Assembly (NCBI GenBank): GCA_903825035.1
Contig: CAIJYV010000021.1
Span: 62,001-126,000 of the forward strand
Reading direction: 5' to 3'
Length of the DNA stretch: 64,000 nucleotides
From: an uncultured Actinomycetes bacterium
GTDB lineage: Bacteria; Actinomycetota; Acidimicrobiia; Acidimicrobiales; RAAP-2
The position numbers and the translations under genes are program-made. How positions within the stretch are numbered: position 1 is the stretch's first letter; every line of letters starts with the position of its first letter. The notes under the pieces are model-generated. The model did not search any database and was not told where the DNA came from. It saw only the letters and a list, made by a program, of their open reading frames with translations. Shown here in pieces: positions 1 through 8,241 of this stretch.

Positions 1-43
1 GCCCGAGTTGCCGGGCACCGATGCCCTCGAGCCCGTAATCTGA
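1..43 (+). CDS. C-terminal end of an upstream gene (partial)
   Basis: An open frame enters from the left edge and ends at TGA 41-43, giving the tail PELPGTDALEPVI. It lies 22 bases before the next gene on the same strand, which fits an operon. Too little is visible to assign a function, and the tail could be chance reading. Confidence 0.35.
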   Translation, partial: PELPGTDALEPVI

Positions 44-65
44 TTCAAGAACCAAGGAGAGCGAA

Positions 66-830
66 ATGACCCACAACCTCAAAGCCGAAACTATCTCGTT
101 CGCTGGGCACGAAGGCGACGAGATCGAGGGGTATCTCGCGGTACCAACTGACAGCGCGAGCCACGGTTCCGTCGTCGTCATTCACCACCTGCCGGGTTAT
201 GACGAATCAACGAAAGAGATCGCACGCCGATTTGCCGCCAACGGATACGCCGCCCTTATGCCCAATCTCTATCACCGTCTCGCCCCAGGAGCGTCAGCAG
301 ATGATGCGGCGGCCATCGCACGAAACGCCGGCGGAATCAGTGACGAGCAACTCGTCGGTGACGCACAAGGTGCAATGCACTACTTGCAAGCACTGGCTAC
401 CTCAAATGGCAAGGTTGCTTCAATTGGCTTTTGTTCCGGAGGCCGGCAGTCGTTCTTGGCGGGTTGTCGACTCCCCCTGGATGCAGTTATTGACTGCTAC
501 GGCGCCTTCGTGTCTACCGATTCAACTCCGGAATTTCCGTTAGCGGTGAAGGGCCTACTCGGTGAAATCCATGGGTTAACCGGTCAAGTACTCGGACTGT
601 TCGGTGCCGAAGACCAATATCCATCGCCCGAGCAAAACAACGATCTCACCGTGGCGTTGAGCGCTGCGCACAAGCCCCATGAGTTCCACACCTTCGAAGG
701 AGCCGGCCACGCGTTCTTCAACGTGGATCGCCCCTCCTACCGACCAGAGTCGGCCGTGGAGGGCTGGAAGATCATTATGAAGTTTTTGAGCAAGACCATC
801 GGAGATCACCATGTGCACCTACCAAACTGA
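66..830 (+). CDS. Dienelactone hydrolase family protein
   Basis: An alpha/beta hydrolase of 254 residues, the usual size of the family. The nucleophile motif GFCSGG places Cys123 as nucleophile, with Asp183 (GAEDQ) and His215 (GAGHAF) completing the Cys-Asp-His triad of dienelactone hydrolases. No signal peptide is seen, so it is cytoplasmic. The ATG at 66 follows AAGGAG at 54-59 and is the natural start. Family members hydrolyse cyclic lactones or related esters; the true substrate cannot be read from sequence. It overlaps the next gene by 20 bases, suggesting coupled translation with the DUF6295 protein. Confidence 0.9.
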   Translation: MTHNLKAETISFAGHEGDEIEGYLAVPTDSASHGSVVVIHHLPGYDESTKEIARRFAANGYAALMPNLYHRLAPGASADDAAAIARNAGGISDEQLVGDAQGAMHYLQALATSNGKVASIGFCSGGRQSFLAGCRLPLDAVIDCYGAFVSTDSTPEFPLAVKGLLGEIHGLTGQVLGLFGAEDQYPSPEQNNDLTVALSAAHKPHEFHTFEGAGHAFFNVDRPSYRPESAVEGWKIIMKFLSKTIGDHHVHLPN

Positions 831-1077
831 AGTTCTCAAAGTTCGGGCCAGTGGCAAAACTCCCACGGGCTGGGAATCCATGACTGACGCGACCGTCTAC
901 GTTGACCACCCAATTCACTTCCCCGCGGGACATGCGCTCATGATTGATTTTCTTAATCCATCACTCGGCGCCAGTGCGCGGGTGGGTGTAGAGATGGATG
1001 AGCGGAGCGCGCGCGAACTCGCCCACTCAATTCTGAAAGCCCTCGATGAGGCGCCCGCTGGCGTGCTCGAAAGCTAG
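811..1077 (+). CDS. DUF6295-like small protein
   Basis: An 88-residue protein beginning MCTYQTE, with a conserved-looking core (TDATVYVDHP, then IDFLNPSLG) that I recall from the uncharacterised actinobacterial family DUF6295. There is no signal peptide or membrane segment. The ATG at 811 has GGAG at 801-804 six bases upstream, although this puts the start inside the 3' end of the hydrolase gene. The product may act with the hydrolase, but its function is unknown. Its stop codon shares a CTAG with the convergent membrane-protein gene. Confidence 0.75.
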   Translation: MCTYQTEVLKVRASGKTPTGWESMTDATVYVDHPIHFPAGHALMIDFLNPSLGASARVGVEMDERSARELAHSILKALDEAPAGVLES

Positions 1078-1688
1078 CGCTTAAGAAGTTTCGGCAAATA
1101 CGGTAGGCGCTTGACCTGGAAGGTCAGCTCTATCAGACACCATCCAAATCCGATTTGGAAAATTGTTTCACCTTGCAAGAGGTAACCAAACTTCCAATCG
1201 GGCAGTGCGGCAAATGCGACGAGTCCACCACCAATCTGGACGGCGAAGGCCAACCAGCCCCGCCAACTATGGAGTGGACGGAGCAGCACAATGGCCATGG
1301 TGACTTGGGTGAGCGCTCCAGAAACTCCAAGCAAGGTGTGGCCAAGGTTGAAGTAACCGTTGACGTTGTAGGGCACGAGCAAAAGTCCGATTAGGCCAAT
1401 AGCGATATAACGCAGCCCGAAGACCACCATTTTCGCTTGGTCAAGGTATTTGAAGTAGGTAGCCGTGCGCCACAGACCCACGCTCGCCGAGAGATACCCA
1501 GCGGCAATGATCGGCAAAGTCGGCAAGTAGACCCCGTAATAGGAGATTCCGTTGGCGGAGGCGCGGTCACCACCGGCCACCATCCAACAAATAATCAGTG
1601 AGGCAAAAAAGGCGAGCTGTGTTGCGAGCAAAAGCCGTCGCACATGTTGGCCCAGAGTGTCACTATGCAAGTGCACTTTCGTGCTCAT
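1074..1688 (-). CDS. Multi-pass membrane protein of unknown function
   Basis: About 204 residues with roughly six hydrophobic segments (near residues 20-36, 54-72, 88-105, 115-138, 145-160 and 170-187), so it is an inner-membrane protein. I do not recognise the family. The ATG at 1688 is preferred over a longer frame because it lies four bases after the ppa stop and has AAGGG about eight bases upstream. It is probably co-transcribed behind ppa. The stop overlaps the convergent DUF6295 gene within CTAG 1074-1077. Confidence 0.7.
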   Translation of the reverse strand: MSTKVHLHSDTLGQHVRRLLLATQLAFFASLIICWMVAGGDRASANGISYYGVYLPTLPIIAAGYLSASVGLWRTATYFKYLDQAKMVVFGLRYIAIGLIGLLLVPYNVNGYFNLGHTLLGVSGALTQVTMAIVLLRPLHSWRGWLAFAVQIGGGLVAFAALPDWKFGYLLQGETIFQIGFGWCLIELTFQVKRLPYLPKLLKR

Positions 1689-1692
1689 TGGC

Positions 1693-2175
1693 TTAGCCCT
1701 TGAAGCGTGCGCGTGAAGCCTCAAGCTCCTTCAAAGCCTCGTCGCGGCCAACCCAGTTTTCAACTTTGACCCACTTGCCCTCATCGAGGTCCTTGTAGAC
1801 AGTGAAAAAGTGGGAAATGGTGTCCAAGGTGGCCTTGGGTACGTCAGTGATGTCAGTCGCGGACTTCCACTTCGGGTCGTAGTTGGGCACTGCGAGCAAC
1901 TTGGCGTCTTCTCCCTTTTCGTCCGTCATGTTGCACATGCCGAGAATTTTTACCTCGATCTGACAACCCGGGAAGGTTGGGTACTCGGTCAAAACCAGAA
2001 CGTCGAGGGGGTCACCGTCTCCACCCAGGGTGTCGGGAAAGAAGCCGTATTCGGCCGGATAGCCCATGGCCACGATCAGGTGCCGGTCGAGCATGATCTG
2101 GTGGGTCTCGTGGTCGTACTCGTATTTGTTCTGTGATCCTCTGGGGATCTCAACGATCATGTTGACGGTTTCCAA
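1693..2175 (-). CDS. ppa: Inorganic pyrophosphatase (family I)
   Basis: Soluble pyrophosphatase that hydrolyses PPi to two phosphates and pulls biosynthetic reactions forward. The acidic metal-binding core is visible: DGDPLDVLVL, followed by EDAKLL, with the N-terminal motif MIVEIPRGSQNKYEY. About 160 residues, typical for bacterial family I. The likely start is TTG at 2175, six to seven bases after a clear AAGGAG; the ATG 15 bases further in (2160) is an alternative. A TAATCT box at 2205-2210 could be its promoter. The downstream membrane gene probably shares its transcript. Confidence 0.93.
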   Translation of the reverse strand: METVNMIVEIPRGSQNKYEYDHETHQIMLDRHLIVAMGYPAEYGFFPDTLGGDGDPLDVLVLTEYPTFPGCQIEVKILGMCNMTDEKGEDAKLLAVPNYDPKWKSATDITDVPKATLDTISHFFTVYKDLDEGKWVKVENWVGRDEALKELEASRARFKG

Positions 2176-2204
2176 CGTCGGCTCCTTAGTGCAACTCACT
2201 AACA

Positions 2205-2210
2205 AGATTA
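2205..2210 (-). promoter_or_regulatory. Putative -10 box for ppa
   Basis: TAATCT on the minus strand, placed so that transcription would begin about 25 bases before the TTG start and include the AAGGAG site. No good -35 was seen. Confidence 0.4.
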
Positions 2211-2273
2211 CTCACTTCCCAATCTCGGCCAGCCCACTCCTAAACTGGCCTACACAGCAAACGAAAGGCCGTC

Positions 2274-3131
2274 GTGAAAAAAATTGGCGTTATTGGATGC
2301 GGGCTCATGGGAGCGGGCATCGCCGAAGTTTGTGCCCGTCACGGACTCTCGGTCACCATTATTGAGAGAGACGCCGCTTCGTTGGCTGGAGGCGAAGAGC
2401 GAATCAAGAAATCTTTGGATCGAGCTTTGGGCTCGAACAAGATTGAGCAGACCGACTACGACTCAGCCCTTGGCAACCTCACCTTCTCCTTGGATTACGG
2501 CTCACTGGCTCAGGCTGACCTGGTTATTGAAGCGGTCGCCGAGATTGATGAGTTGAAATTCGAAGTCTTTCGCACCTTGGATGAGGTGCTCGAAAAAGAT
2601 GACGCCATCATGGCCTCTAACACCTCGTCCATTCAGATCTCTCGGCTCGCTGGTGTAACGAAACGACCCCAACAAGTAGTGGGGCTGCATTTCTTTAATC
2701 CCGTACCGGTGCTGAAATTGGTCGAGATCATCGCCGGCGATTCAACTAGCGAAGAGACTGTCGCGAGGGTTCGGGCCTTTGCCGCTGACCAACTCGGCAA
2801 GAAGCCAATCATCGCGCCCGACCGCGCGGGATTCGTTGTTAACTTTTTACTGATTCCCTATTTGCTCAGCGCAATTCGCCTAGTGGAAGCCAACTTGGCC
2901 ACCGCCGAAGATATTGACACGGGCATGGTGGAAGGGTGCGCGCACCCCATGGGTCCATTAGCGCTCACCGATTTGATTGGTCTTGACACCACTCTCTTTA
3001 TCGCCGACACGCTTTTTGAAGATTTGCGAGAGCCACAGCTTGCTGCCCCTCAACTCCTTCGCGACATGGTCGCCCAGGGCAAGTTGGGCCGCAAGAGTGG
3101 CGAGGGATTCTTTACCTACGCCAAGAAGTAG
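2274..3131 (+). CDS. 3-hydroxybutyryl-CoA / 3-hydroxyacyl-CoA dehydrogenase
   Basis: A 285-residue single-function NAD(P)-dependent enzyme that interconverts 3-hydroxyacyl-CoA and 3-oxoacyl-CoA in fatty-acid or butyrate-type metabolism. An N-terminal Rossmann fold carries GVIGCGLMGAG (residues 5-15); ASNTSS (114-119) and the catalytic His139 in LHFFNPVP follow. The C-terminal helical domain carries the usual GFVVNFLL and GxKSGEGFF-like end (GRKSGEGFFTY). The start is GTG at 2274 with GAAAGG five bases before it. A TAAACT box at 2241-2246 may be the promoter. No thiolase or crotonase is adjacent, so the pathway is not fixed by context. Confidence 0.93.
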   Translation: MKKIGVIGCGLMGAGIAEVCARHGLSVTIIERDAASLAGGEERIKKSLDRALGSNKIEQTDYDSALGNLTFSLDYGSLAQADLVIEAVAEIDELKFEVFRTLDEVLEKDDAIMASNTSSIQISRLAGVTKRPQQVVGLHFFNPVPVLKLVEIIAGDSTSEETVARVRAFAADQLGKKPIIAPDRAGFVVNFLLIPYLLSAIRLVEANLATAEDIDTGMVEGCAHPMGPLALTDLIGLDTTLFIADTLFEDLREPQLAAPQLLRDMVAQGKLGRKSGEGFFTYAKK

Positions 3132-3133
3132 GT

Positions 3134-4363
3134 CTAGGTAACGGCGTTGCGGACTTTAAACTCATCGGCTTGGTGTTCGCTGTTTTCCATAACTTGGACT
3201 AAGTGCTCAACGCTGTCGTAGACGTCGACGTAGCGTAAATACAGCGGGGTAAAGCCGAAGCGGGCAATGTCGGGCGCACGGAAGTCTCCCGTTACTCCAC
3301 GCTTAATCAACGCTTGCACGATTCCGTAGGCCTCGGGGTGGGCTAACGCAACTTGGGAACCACGCTTGGCGTGATCTCGAGGGGTGACCACATTGAATTG
3401 CCCCGGTAGGCGTTCTTCCACCAGTTCTATAAACAGGTCAGTTAGCGCGAGTGACTTTTTGCGCACCTCAGTCATGGTGGTCTTTTCAAAGACCTCCAGC
3501 GCGCCGTCTAATGCCGCGAGGGCGAGAATCGATGGCGATGAGGTGACGAACTTGCGGATGCCCTTAGTCGCCTCGTAGGTAATTTCAAAGTCGAAGGGTC
3601 GAGCGTGCCCTAGCCAACCAGGCAATGGGTTGTTGACCTTGTCTTGCCAGTCAGTTCGGACGTACATGTAGGCGGGAGATCCCGGCCCACCATTGAGGTA
3701 CTTGTAGCCACATCCCGCGGCAAAGTCCACATTGGCGGCCGTGACGTCAACAGGCATAGCGCCGGTGGTGTGCGCGAAGTCCCACAACATCAACGCGCCT
3801 GCGTCATGAACCTGGCGGGTGATGCCCGCAAGATCAAGTGCCTCGCCCGTACGAAAGTCAACGTGAGTAAATTCAACGAGAGCGACCTCTTCATTGAGGT
3901 GCTGGGCCAATTCATTGCGGTTAATTGTCTTAACGGTAATTGGCCGACCGGCGTAGTTCGCCACCGCATCGAGAATGTAAATGTCCGTGTGGAAGTTCAT
4001 CTCGTCAGTCAAAATAACGTGGCGATCGGGACGTTGCTCGAGTGCTGCCAGCGTCAACTTGGCAATCGCAAAGGTCAAGGTGTCCGCCACAACAATCTCG
4101 CCAGCCTTCGCTCCAATGAAGGGGGCGATCCGGTCACCAAGTTTCAGTGGCGTATCCATCCAGCCAAAGAGGTTCCAGGAACGAATCAGTTCTCCCTGCC
4201 ACTCTCCGAGGACCCGATCGACCGCAGCACGTGCGCTTTTCGAAATTGGACCTAGTGAGTTTCCGTCTAGGTAGAGCTCACCATCGGCGAGTGAGAATTC
4301 CGATCGCAGCGAGGCGATTGGATCAATGGAGTCAAGTTCGAGACATTCTTCGCGGGTGGTCAC
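3134..4363 (-). CDS. kynU: Kynureninase
   Basis: PLP enzyme that cleaves kynurenine to anthranilate and alanine. It has about 409 residues, the family norm, with the cofactor lysine Lys221 in GYKYLNGGPG and the conserved YLDGNSLGP near the N-terminus (31-39). The GTG at 4363 overlaps the kynA stop as GTGA and follows AAGGA by seven bases, so translation is probably coupled; a longer ATG start at 4384 lies inside kynA and is less likely. With kynA it forms a two-gene tryptophan-degradation operon. A kynurenine formamidase gene is not seen in the window. Confidence 0.95.
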   Translation of the reverse strand: MTTREECLELDSIDPIASLRSEFSLADGELYLDGNSLGPISKSARAAVDRVLGEWQGELIRSWNLFGWMDTPLKLGDRIAPFIGAKAGEIVVADTLTFAIAKLTLAALEQRPDRHVILTDEMNFHTDIYILDAVANYAGRPITVKTINRNELAQHLNEEVALVEFTHVDFRTGEALDLAGITRQVHDAGALMLWDFAHTTGAMPVDVTAANVDFAAGCGYKYLNGGPGSPAYMYVRTDWQDKVNNPLPGWLGHARPFDFEITYEATKGIRKFVTSSPSILALAALDGALEVFEKTTMTEVRKKSLALTDLFIELVEERLPGQFNVVTPRDHAKRGSQVALAHPEAYGIVQALIKRGVTGDFRAPDIARFGFTPLYLRYVDVYDSVEHLVQVMENSEHQADEFKVRNAVT

Positions 4364-5115
4364 AGTACATTCCTTACTTCCCAAAGCAGTGGATAAAACC
4401 GCTTGGCGATTGTTGAGTCGAGATACGCCATACCCTCACTACCGCCAGTGCCTGGTCGTCGTCCGATTTGGCGCCCAGCCATAAGCATGTGTTGATGGCG
4501 CCACATGGCGATCCGCTCGTCGTGGTCCATCAAGAGTTCGGCTATTGCGTGCAGGGCGCTGGTGGTTGGTTCGGCGTGGTGCAGGTAGATGTCACGCAGT
4601 GCCGACAACACGTCATCGCCATCAACACTGGTCAACTTCACAACACAATTCAAATAACCATCCCAGACCGACGGAATCTCTGAAATTGACCGTAGCCAAG
4701 TTTTTGATTCGTCGGTGTAGAGATCGTGAGTCAAGACCGCGGGGTTCCCGACGCCACTCAAAAACTCAATTGCCCTGAATTGGTAGGACTGAAAACCCGA
4801 AGCTGGGTTGAGGGGATCGCGAAACTCCATGAACTTTTCGGGAGACATCGTTTCGAGAACGCGCAAGTGTGAGATTAAGAGGTCTTCAATCCCCACCATG
4901 CGACGCAGGGGCGCAACCGCGTTCCAGGGTTCATTTTCTTGCAAGGCCTGGCTCGCTTTGGCGAGTTCGTCAATAATCACCTTGAACCAAAGCTCGTAGG
5001 ACTGATGCACCACGATGAAGAGCAGTTCGTCGGCCGCACCGGGCGTGAGGGGTTGCTGGAGCTTCAAGAGATCGTCGATCTTGAGGTAGGTCGCGTAGTC
5101 GGTGCGATAATCCAT
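4360..5115 (-). CDS. kynA: Tryptophan 2,3-dioxygenase
   Basis: Haem enzyme that opens the tryptophan indole ring to N-formylkynurenine, the first step of the kynurenine route. The 251-residue protein has HQSYELWFK (His37-Lys45), the substrate-side motif, and the probable haem ligand His209 in WRHQHMLMAGRQIG, followed by the GTGGSEG loop. It lies directly upstream of kynU with a 4-bp overlap. The TATAGT at 5123-5128 is seven bases from the ATG, so the message is probably leaderless. Confidence 0.95.
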   Translation of the reverse strand: MDYRTDYATYLKIDDLLKLQQPLTPGAADELLFIVVHQSYELWFKVIIDELAKASQALQENEPWNAVAPLRRMVGIEDLLISHLRVLETMSPEKFMEFRDPLNPASGFQSYQFRAIEFLSGVGNPAVLTHDLYTDESKTWLRSISEIPSVWDGYLNCVVKLTSVDGDDVLSALRDIYLHHAEPTTSALHAIAELLMDHDERIAMWRHQHMLMAGRQIGRRPGTGGSEGMAYLDSTIAKRFYPLLWEVRNVL

Positions 5116-5122
5116 GCACTTG

Positions 5123-5128
5123 ACTATA
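5123..5128 (-). promoter_or_regulatory. -10 box of kynA-kynU (leaderless type)
   Basis: TATAGT on the minus strand, seven bases upstream of the kynA ATG. No Shine-Dalgarno sequence precedes the start. Confidence 0.6.
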
Positions 5129-5167
5129 CGACCACAGCTGCAGCTAATCCTGAGTACCGAGAGTTAG

Positions 5168-6844
5168 CTACCGGGTAAGGGGTTTGTATCGAATGCGGTG
5201 AGGCTGGTCTGCATCAGTGCCAAGGCGCTTATGACGCTCCGCTTCGTAGTCCGAGAAGTTGCCCTCAAACCAGCGGACCTCCGCGTCACCTTCAAAAGCG
5301 AGCACGTGAGTCGCAATACGGTCTAAGAACCAGCGGTCGTGGCTAATCACTACGACACAGCCCGGAAAACCTTCGAGACCATCTTCGAGTGCACGCAAAG
5401 TATCCACATCAAGGTCGTTGGTTGGTTCGTCCAAGAGCAAAACGTTTCCGCCCGTGCGCAAGACCTTGGCGAGCTGAACACGATTGCGTTCACCGCCACT
5501 GATTTCGCCCACCTTCTTCTGCTGATCAGATCCCTTAAAGCCAAAGGAGGCCACGTACGCGCGAGCGTGAATCTCTCGGTTACCAACCACCATGTGCTCT
5601 TGGCCCCCACTGATTTCATCAAAGACCGTCGCTTCGGAGTCGAGATTGTCGCGGGACTGATCGACGTAGGCGAACTGCACGGTCGAACCCACTTCGAGGG
5701 TGCCTTCGGTGGGTGACTCCAGCCCGACCATCATCTTGAACAAGGTCGTCTTTCCGGCGCCGTTGGCTCCGATAACCCCAACGATTCCACCGGGAGGAAG
5801 AATAAAGTCCAGGTTTTCGATAAGGAGTCGGTCTTCAAAGGCCTTTGTCAAAGACTTTGCGTTCACCACGACATCACCGAGGCGTGGGCCCGGTGGAATC
5901 GCGATTTCCAGCTTGTCGGCTCGCAATTCAGCCGCTTCAGATTCAGCCACCAATTCGTTGTAGGAATTGACACGAGCCTTGCCCTTGCTCTGGCGCGCCT
6001 TCGGGGACATGCGAATCCAGTCGAGCTCTCGTTGCAACGCAGACTGACGCGCCATATCGGCTTTTTCTTCTTGCGCCAGACGATTCTGCTTTTGTTCCAA
6101 CCAGCTCGAATAGTTGCCCTCCCACGGAATACCGTGTCCGCGGTCCAACTCCAAAATCCATTGTGCTGCGTTATCTAAGAAGTAGCGGTCGTGAGTAATC
6201 GCGACGACAGTTCCCGAGTAGTCCTGCAGTGCGCGCTCGAGCCACGCCACCGACTCGGCGTCGAGGTGGTTAGTGGGTTCGTCAAGTAAGAGCAGGTCAG
6301 GTTTGGCCAGCAACAGGCGACAGAGCGCTACTCGACGGCGTTCCCCACCACTTAGCTTGGTGACGTCGGCGTCAGCGGGGGGAAGACGCAGGGCGTCCAT
6401 CGCAATTTCTAATGTGCGCTCTAAGTCCCACGCGCCAAGTGCGTCAATCTTGGTTTGCAGGTCGGCCTGTTCGCTCAACAAGGCGTCGAAGTCAGCCTCG
6501 GGATCGGCCATCATGGCGCAGACCTCGTTGAATCGAGCAACAAGATCGCGCTGTTCGCCTACGCCATCGGCCACGTTTCCCACCACATCTTTGGTCGGGT
6601 CGAGTTGGGGTTCTTGAGGCAGATATCCAACGCTAAAGCCAGGGGTGAGTCGAGCCTCACCGGTGAAGCCATCATCCAGCCCGGCCATGATCCGCAGTAG
6701 GGAGGATTTTCCCGAGCCGTTAGAGCCAATAACGCCAATTTTGGCCCCGGGGTAAAAAGAGAGGTTGATGCCCTTCAGGACCTCACGGTCTGGTGGGTAG
6801 AAACGGCGCAAGTCGCGCATGGAGTAGATGAATTGGGCGGCCAT
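5168..6844 (-). CDS. ettA: Energy-dependent translational throttle ABC-F protein EttA
   Basis: A 558-residue soluble ABC-F protein (E. coli EttA has 555) with two ATPase domains and no membrane segments. Domain 1 has Walker [10 protein letters not shown], signature [11 protein letters not shown] and [11 protein letters not shown]; domain 2 has [20 protein letters not shown] and [11 protein letters not shown]. The arm and linker region between them is rich in charged helices. EttA binds the ribosomal E site and gates the first elongation step according to ATP/ADP state. The ATG at 6844 (MAAQFIYSM) is chosen because upstream codons are not conserved; GGAAG lies five bases before it and TACGCT nine bases before it. 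Confidence 0.95.
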   Translation of the reverse strand: MAAQFIYSMRDLRRFYPPDREVLKGINLSFYPGAKIGVIGSNGSGKSSLLRIMAGLDDGFTGEARLTPGFSVGYLPQEPQLDPTKDVVGNVADGVGEQRDLVARFNEVCAMMADPEADFDALLSEQADLQTKIDALGAWDLERTLEIAMDALRLPPADADVTKLSGGERRRVALCRLLLAKPDLLLLDEPTNHLDAESVAWLERALQDYSGTVVAITHDRYFLDNAAQWILELDRGHGIPWEGNYSSWLEQKQNRLAQEEKADMARQSALQRELDWIRMSPKARQSKGKARVNSYNELVAESEAAELRADKLEIAIPPGPRLGDVVVNAKSLTKAFEDRLLIENLDFILPPGGIVGVIGANGAGKTTLFKMMVGLESPTEGTLEVGSTVQFAYVDQSRDNLDSEATVFDEISGGQEHMVVGNREIHARAYVASFGFKGSDQQKKVGEISGGERNRVQLAKVLRTGGNVLLLDEPTNDLDVDTLRALEDGLEGFPGCVVVISHDRWFLDRIATHVLAFEGDAEVRWFEGNFSDYEAERHKRLGTDADQPHRIRYKPLTR

Positions 6845-6853
6845 AGTGCTTCC

Positions 6854-6859
6854 AGCGTA
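6854..6859 (-). promoter_or_regulatory. Putative -10 box of ettA
   Basis: TACGCT on the minus strand, nine bases before the ATG, so the 5' leader would be only about three bases long. Confidence 0.4.
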
Positions 6860-6961
6860 CGCAATAAATACGGTTCGCCGGTTTCTCGAAAATTTATTGG
6901 GGAAACGTTGTCCCAGAAGCAATGAGGCGGCCCGTGGGCATTAGTCTCTAAGAGTAATTCG

Positions 6962-6981
6962 ATGTCCGGTCGGGGACACGA
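6962..6981. repeat. Inverted repeat upstream of the BMP gene
   Basis: TGTCC-N6-GGACA lies about 50-65 bases before the BMP start, in the 184-base region between the divergent ettA and BMP genes. It is a candidate regulator site, but the arms are short. Confidence 0.3.
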
Positions 6982-7028
6982 TTACTTGCGATTCATGGTG
7001 GGTCGCAGCGCAAAAGGGAGAAAAATTT

Positions 7029-8171
7029 ATGAAGGGCATTACCCGCCTTTCAACTGGCCTCGCAACTGCATCGCTGTTGCTTGGTTCGTTGACAATTGGT
7101 TTGAGCGCAACTGCTGCTTCGGCTGCAACTACGTTCAAGGCCTGCGTCGTCATTGACACCGGTGGAATTAACGACCACTCGTTCAACCAGTCGGCATACG
7201 AGGGCCTCAAGGCTGCTCAGACGGCTGCTGGTGGATCTTCGAAGATGAAGATTAGCTACTTGACCTCACAGTCATCGGCTGACTACACCTCGAACATCAA
7301 CACCTTCATCAGCGAGAAGTGCGGCATCATCGTGACCGTTGGATTCAACATGGGAACCGCTACCGCTACCGCTGCGCAGGCTAACCCTAAGCAGAAGTTT
7401 GCGATCGTTGACGACGTCTTGACTGACTCCAACTACAACCCGCTGAACTTGAAGAACGTAATTGAGTTGACTTACAACACCAACGAAGACGCCTTCTTGG
7501 GCGGCTACTTGGCTGCTGCTACTTCGAAGTCTGGCGTTATCGCTACTTACGGTGGTATGCAGTTCTCAACCGTTGCTATCTACATGGACGGCTTCGTTGC
7601 TGGTGCTCGCGCCTACAACAAGGCATCTGGCAAGCACGTAAAGGTACTTGGCTGGAAGCCTGCAGCTGACTCCAAGGGCATGACCACAACCGCCGCTCGC
7701 GTGGCCGCTGGCTTCCCTGGTACCGGTTCATTCGTTGGTAACTTCACTGACCAGAACGCTGGCCAGACCTTGACCAACACCTTCTTCTCACAGGGCGCCG
7801 ACATCGTGTTCCCCGTGGCTGGTGGTGTGGGCATTGGTTCATTGACCGCTGCCTCCAAGGCAACCGGCAAGAAGATCATGTGGGTTGACGTAAACGGCTG
7901 CGCTGCAGAGAAGAAGTTCTGCAAGTACATCGATGCTTCAGTCACCAAGGGTGTAAAGGTTTCTGTAAAGGGTGCGATTCTTTCCGCCTTCCACAAGACC
8001 TTCAACGCTTCAACTCCATACGTTGGAACCCTGAAGAACAAGGGTGCCCAGTTCATCATCAACAAGTCAATTTCGGCTTCGTTGACCAAGGCACTTAACA
8101 AGGAAGCTGCTGGCATCAAGGCCGGTACCGTCTCTGTTAACCCAATGAACTACCCCGCTTCAACGAACTAA
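7029..8171 (+). CDS. BMP-family nucleoside-binding protein (ABC importer)
   Basis: A 380-residue periplasmic-type binding protein of the BMP/PnrA family. A signal peptide spans about residues 1-34 and ends ATAASA-A with no lipobox cysteine, so it may be exported without a lipid anchor. The family motifs DTGGINDHSFNQSAYEG (residues 42-58) and the later GVGIGSL hinge are visible. It is followed by a BMP-type ATPase, two permeases and nucleoside-degrading enzymes, so nucleosides are the likely cargo. Codon use is strongly biased to GCT, AAG, AAC and TTG, indicating high expression. GGGAG precedes the ATG by eight bases. Confidence 0.93.
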   Translation: MKGITRLSTGLATASLLLGSLTIGLSATAASAATTFKACVVIDTGGINDHSFNQSAYEGLKAAQTAAGGSSKMKISYLTSQSSADYTSNINTFISEKCGIIVTVGFNMGTATATAAQANPKQKFAIVDDVLTDSNYNPLNLKNVIELTYNTNEDAFLGGYLAAATSKSGVIATYGGMQFSTVAIYMDGFVAGARAYNKASGKHVKVLGWKPAADSKGMTTTAARVAAGFPGTGSFVGNFTDQNAGQTLTNTFFSQGADIVFPVAGGVGIGSLTAASKATGKKIMWVDVNGCAAEKKFCKYIDASVTKGVKVSVKGAILSAFHKTFNASTPYVGTLKNKGAQFIINKSISASLTKALNKEAAGIKAGTVSVNPMNYPASTN

Positions 8172-8188
8172 GTAACTAGTTCAGCACT

Positions 8189-8219
8189 AGCCCCGGGCCC
8201 ATTGGGCCCGGGGCTTTTT
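8189..8219 (+). terminator. Intrinsic terminator/attenuator after the BMP gene
   Basis: A perfect 12-bp GC-rich stem (8189-8200 with 8204-8215), three-base loop, then a run of five T. It stands between the binding-protein gene and the ATPase gene of the same transporter, so it probably trims expression of the downstream genes. Confidence 0.9.
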
Positions 8220-8241
8220 GCTGACTACAATGCTTTTTATG

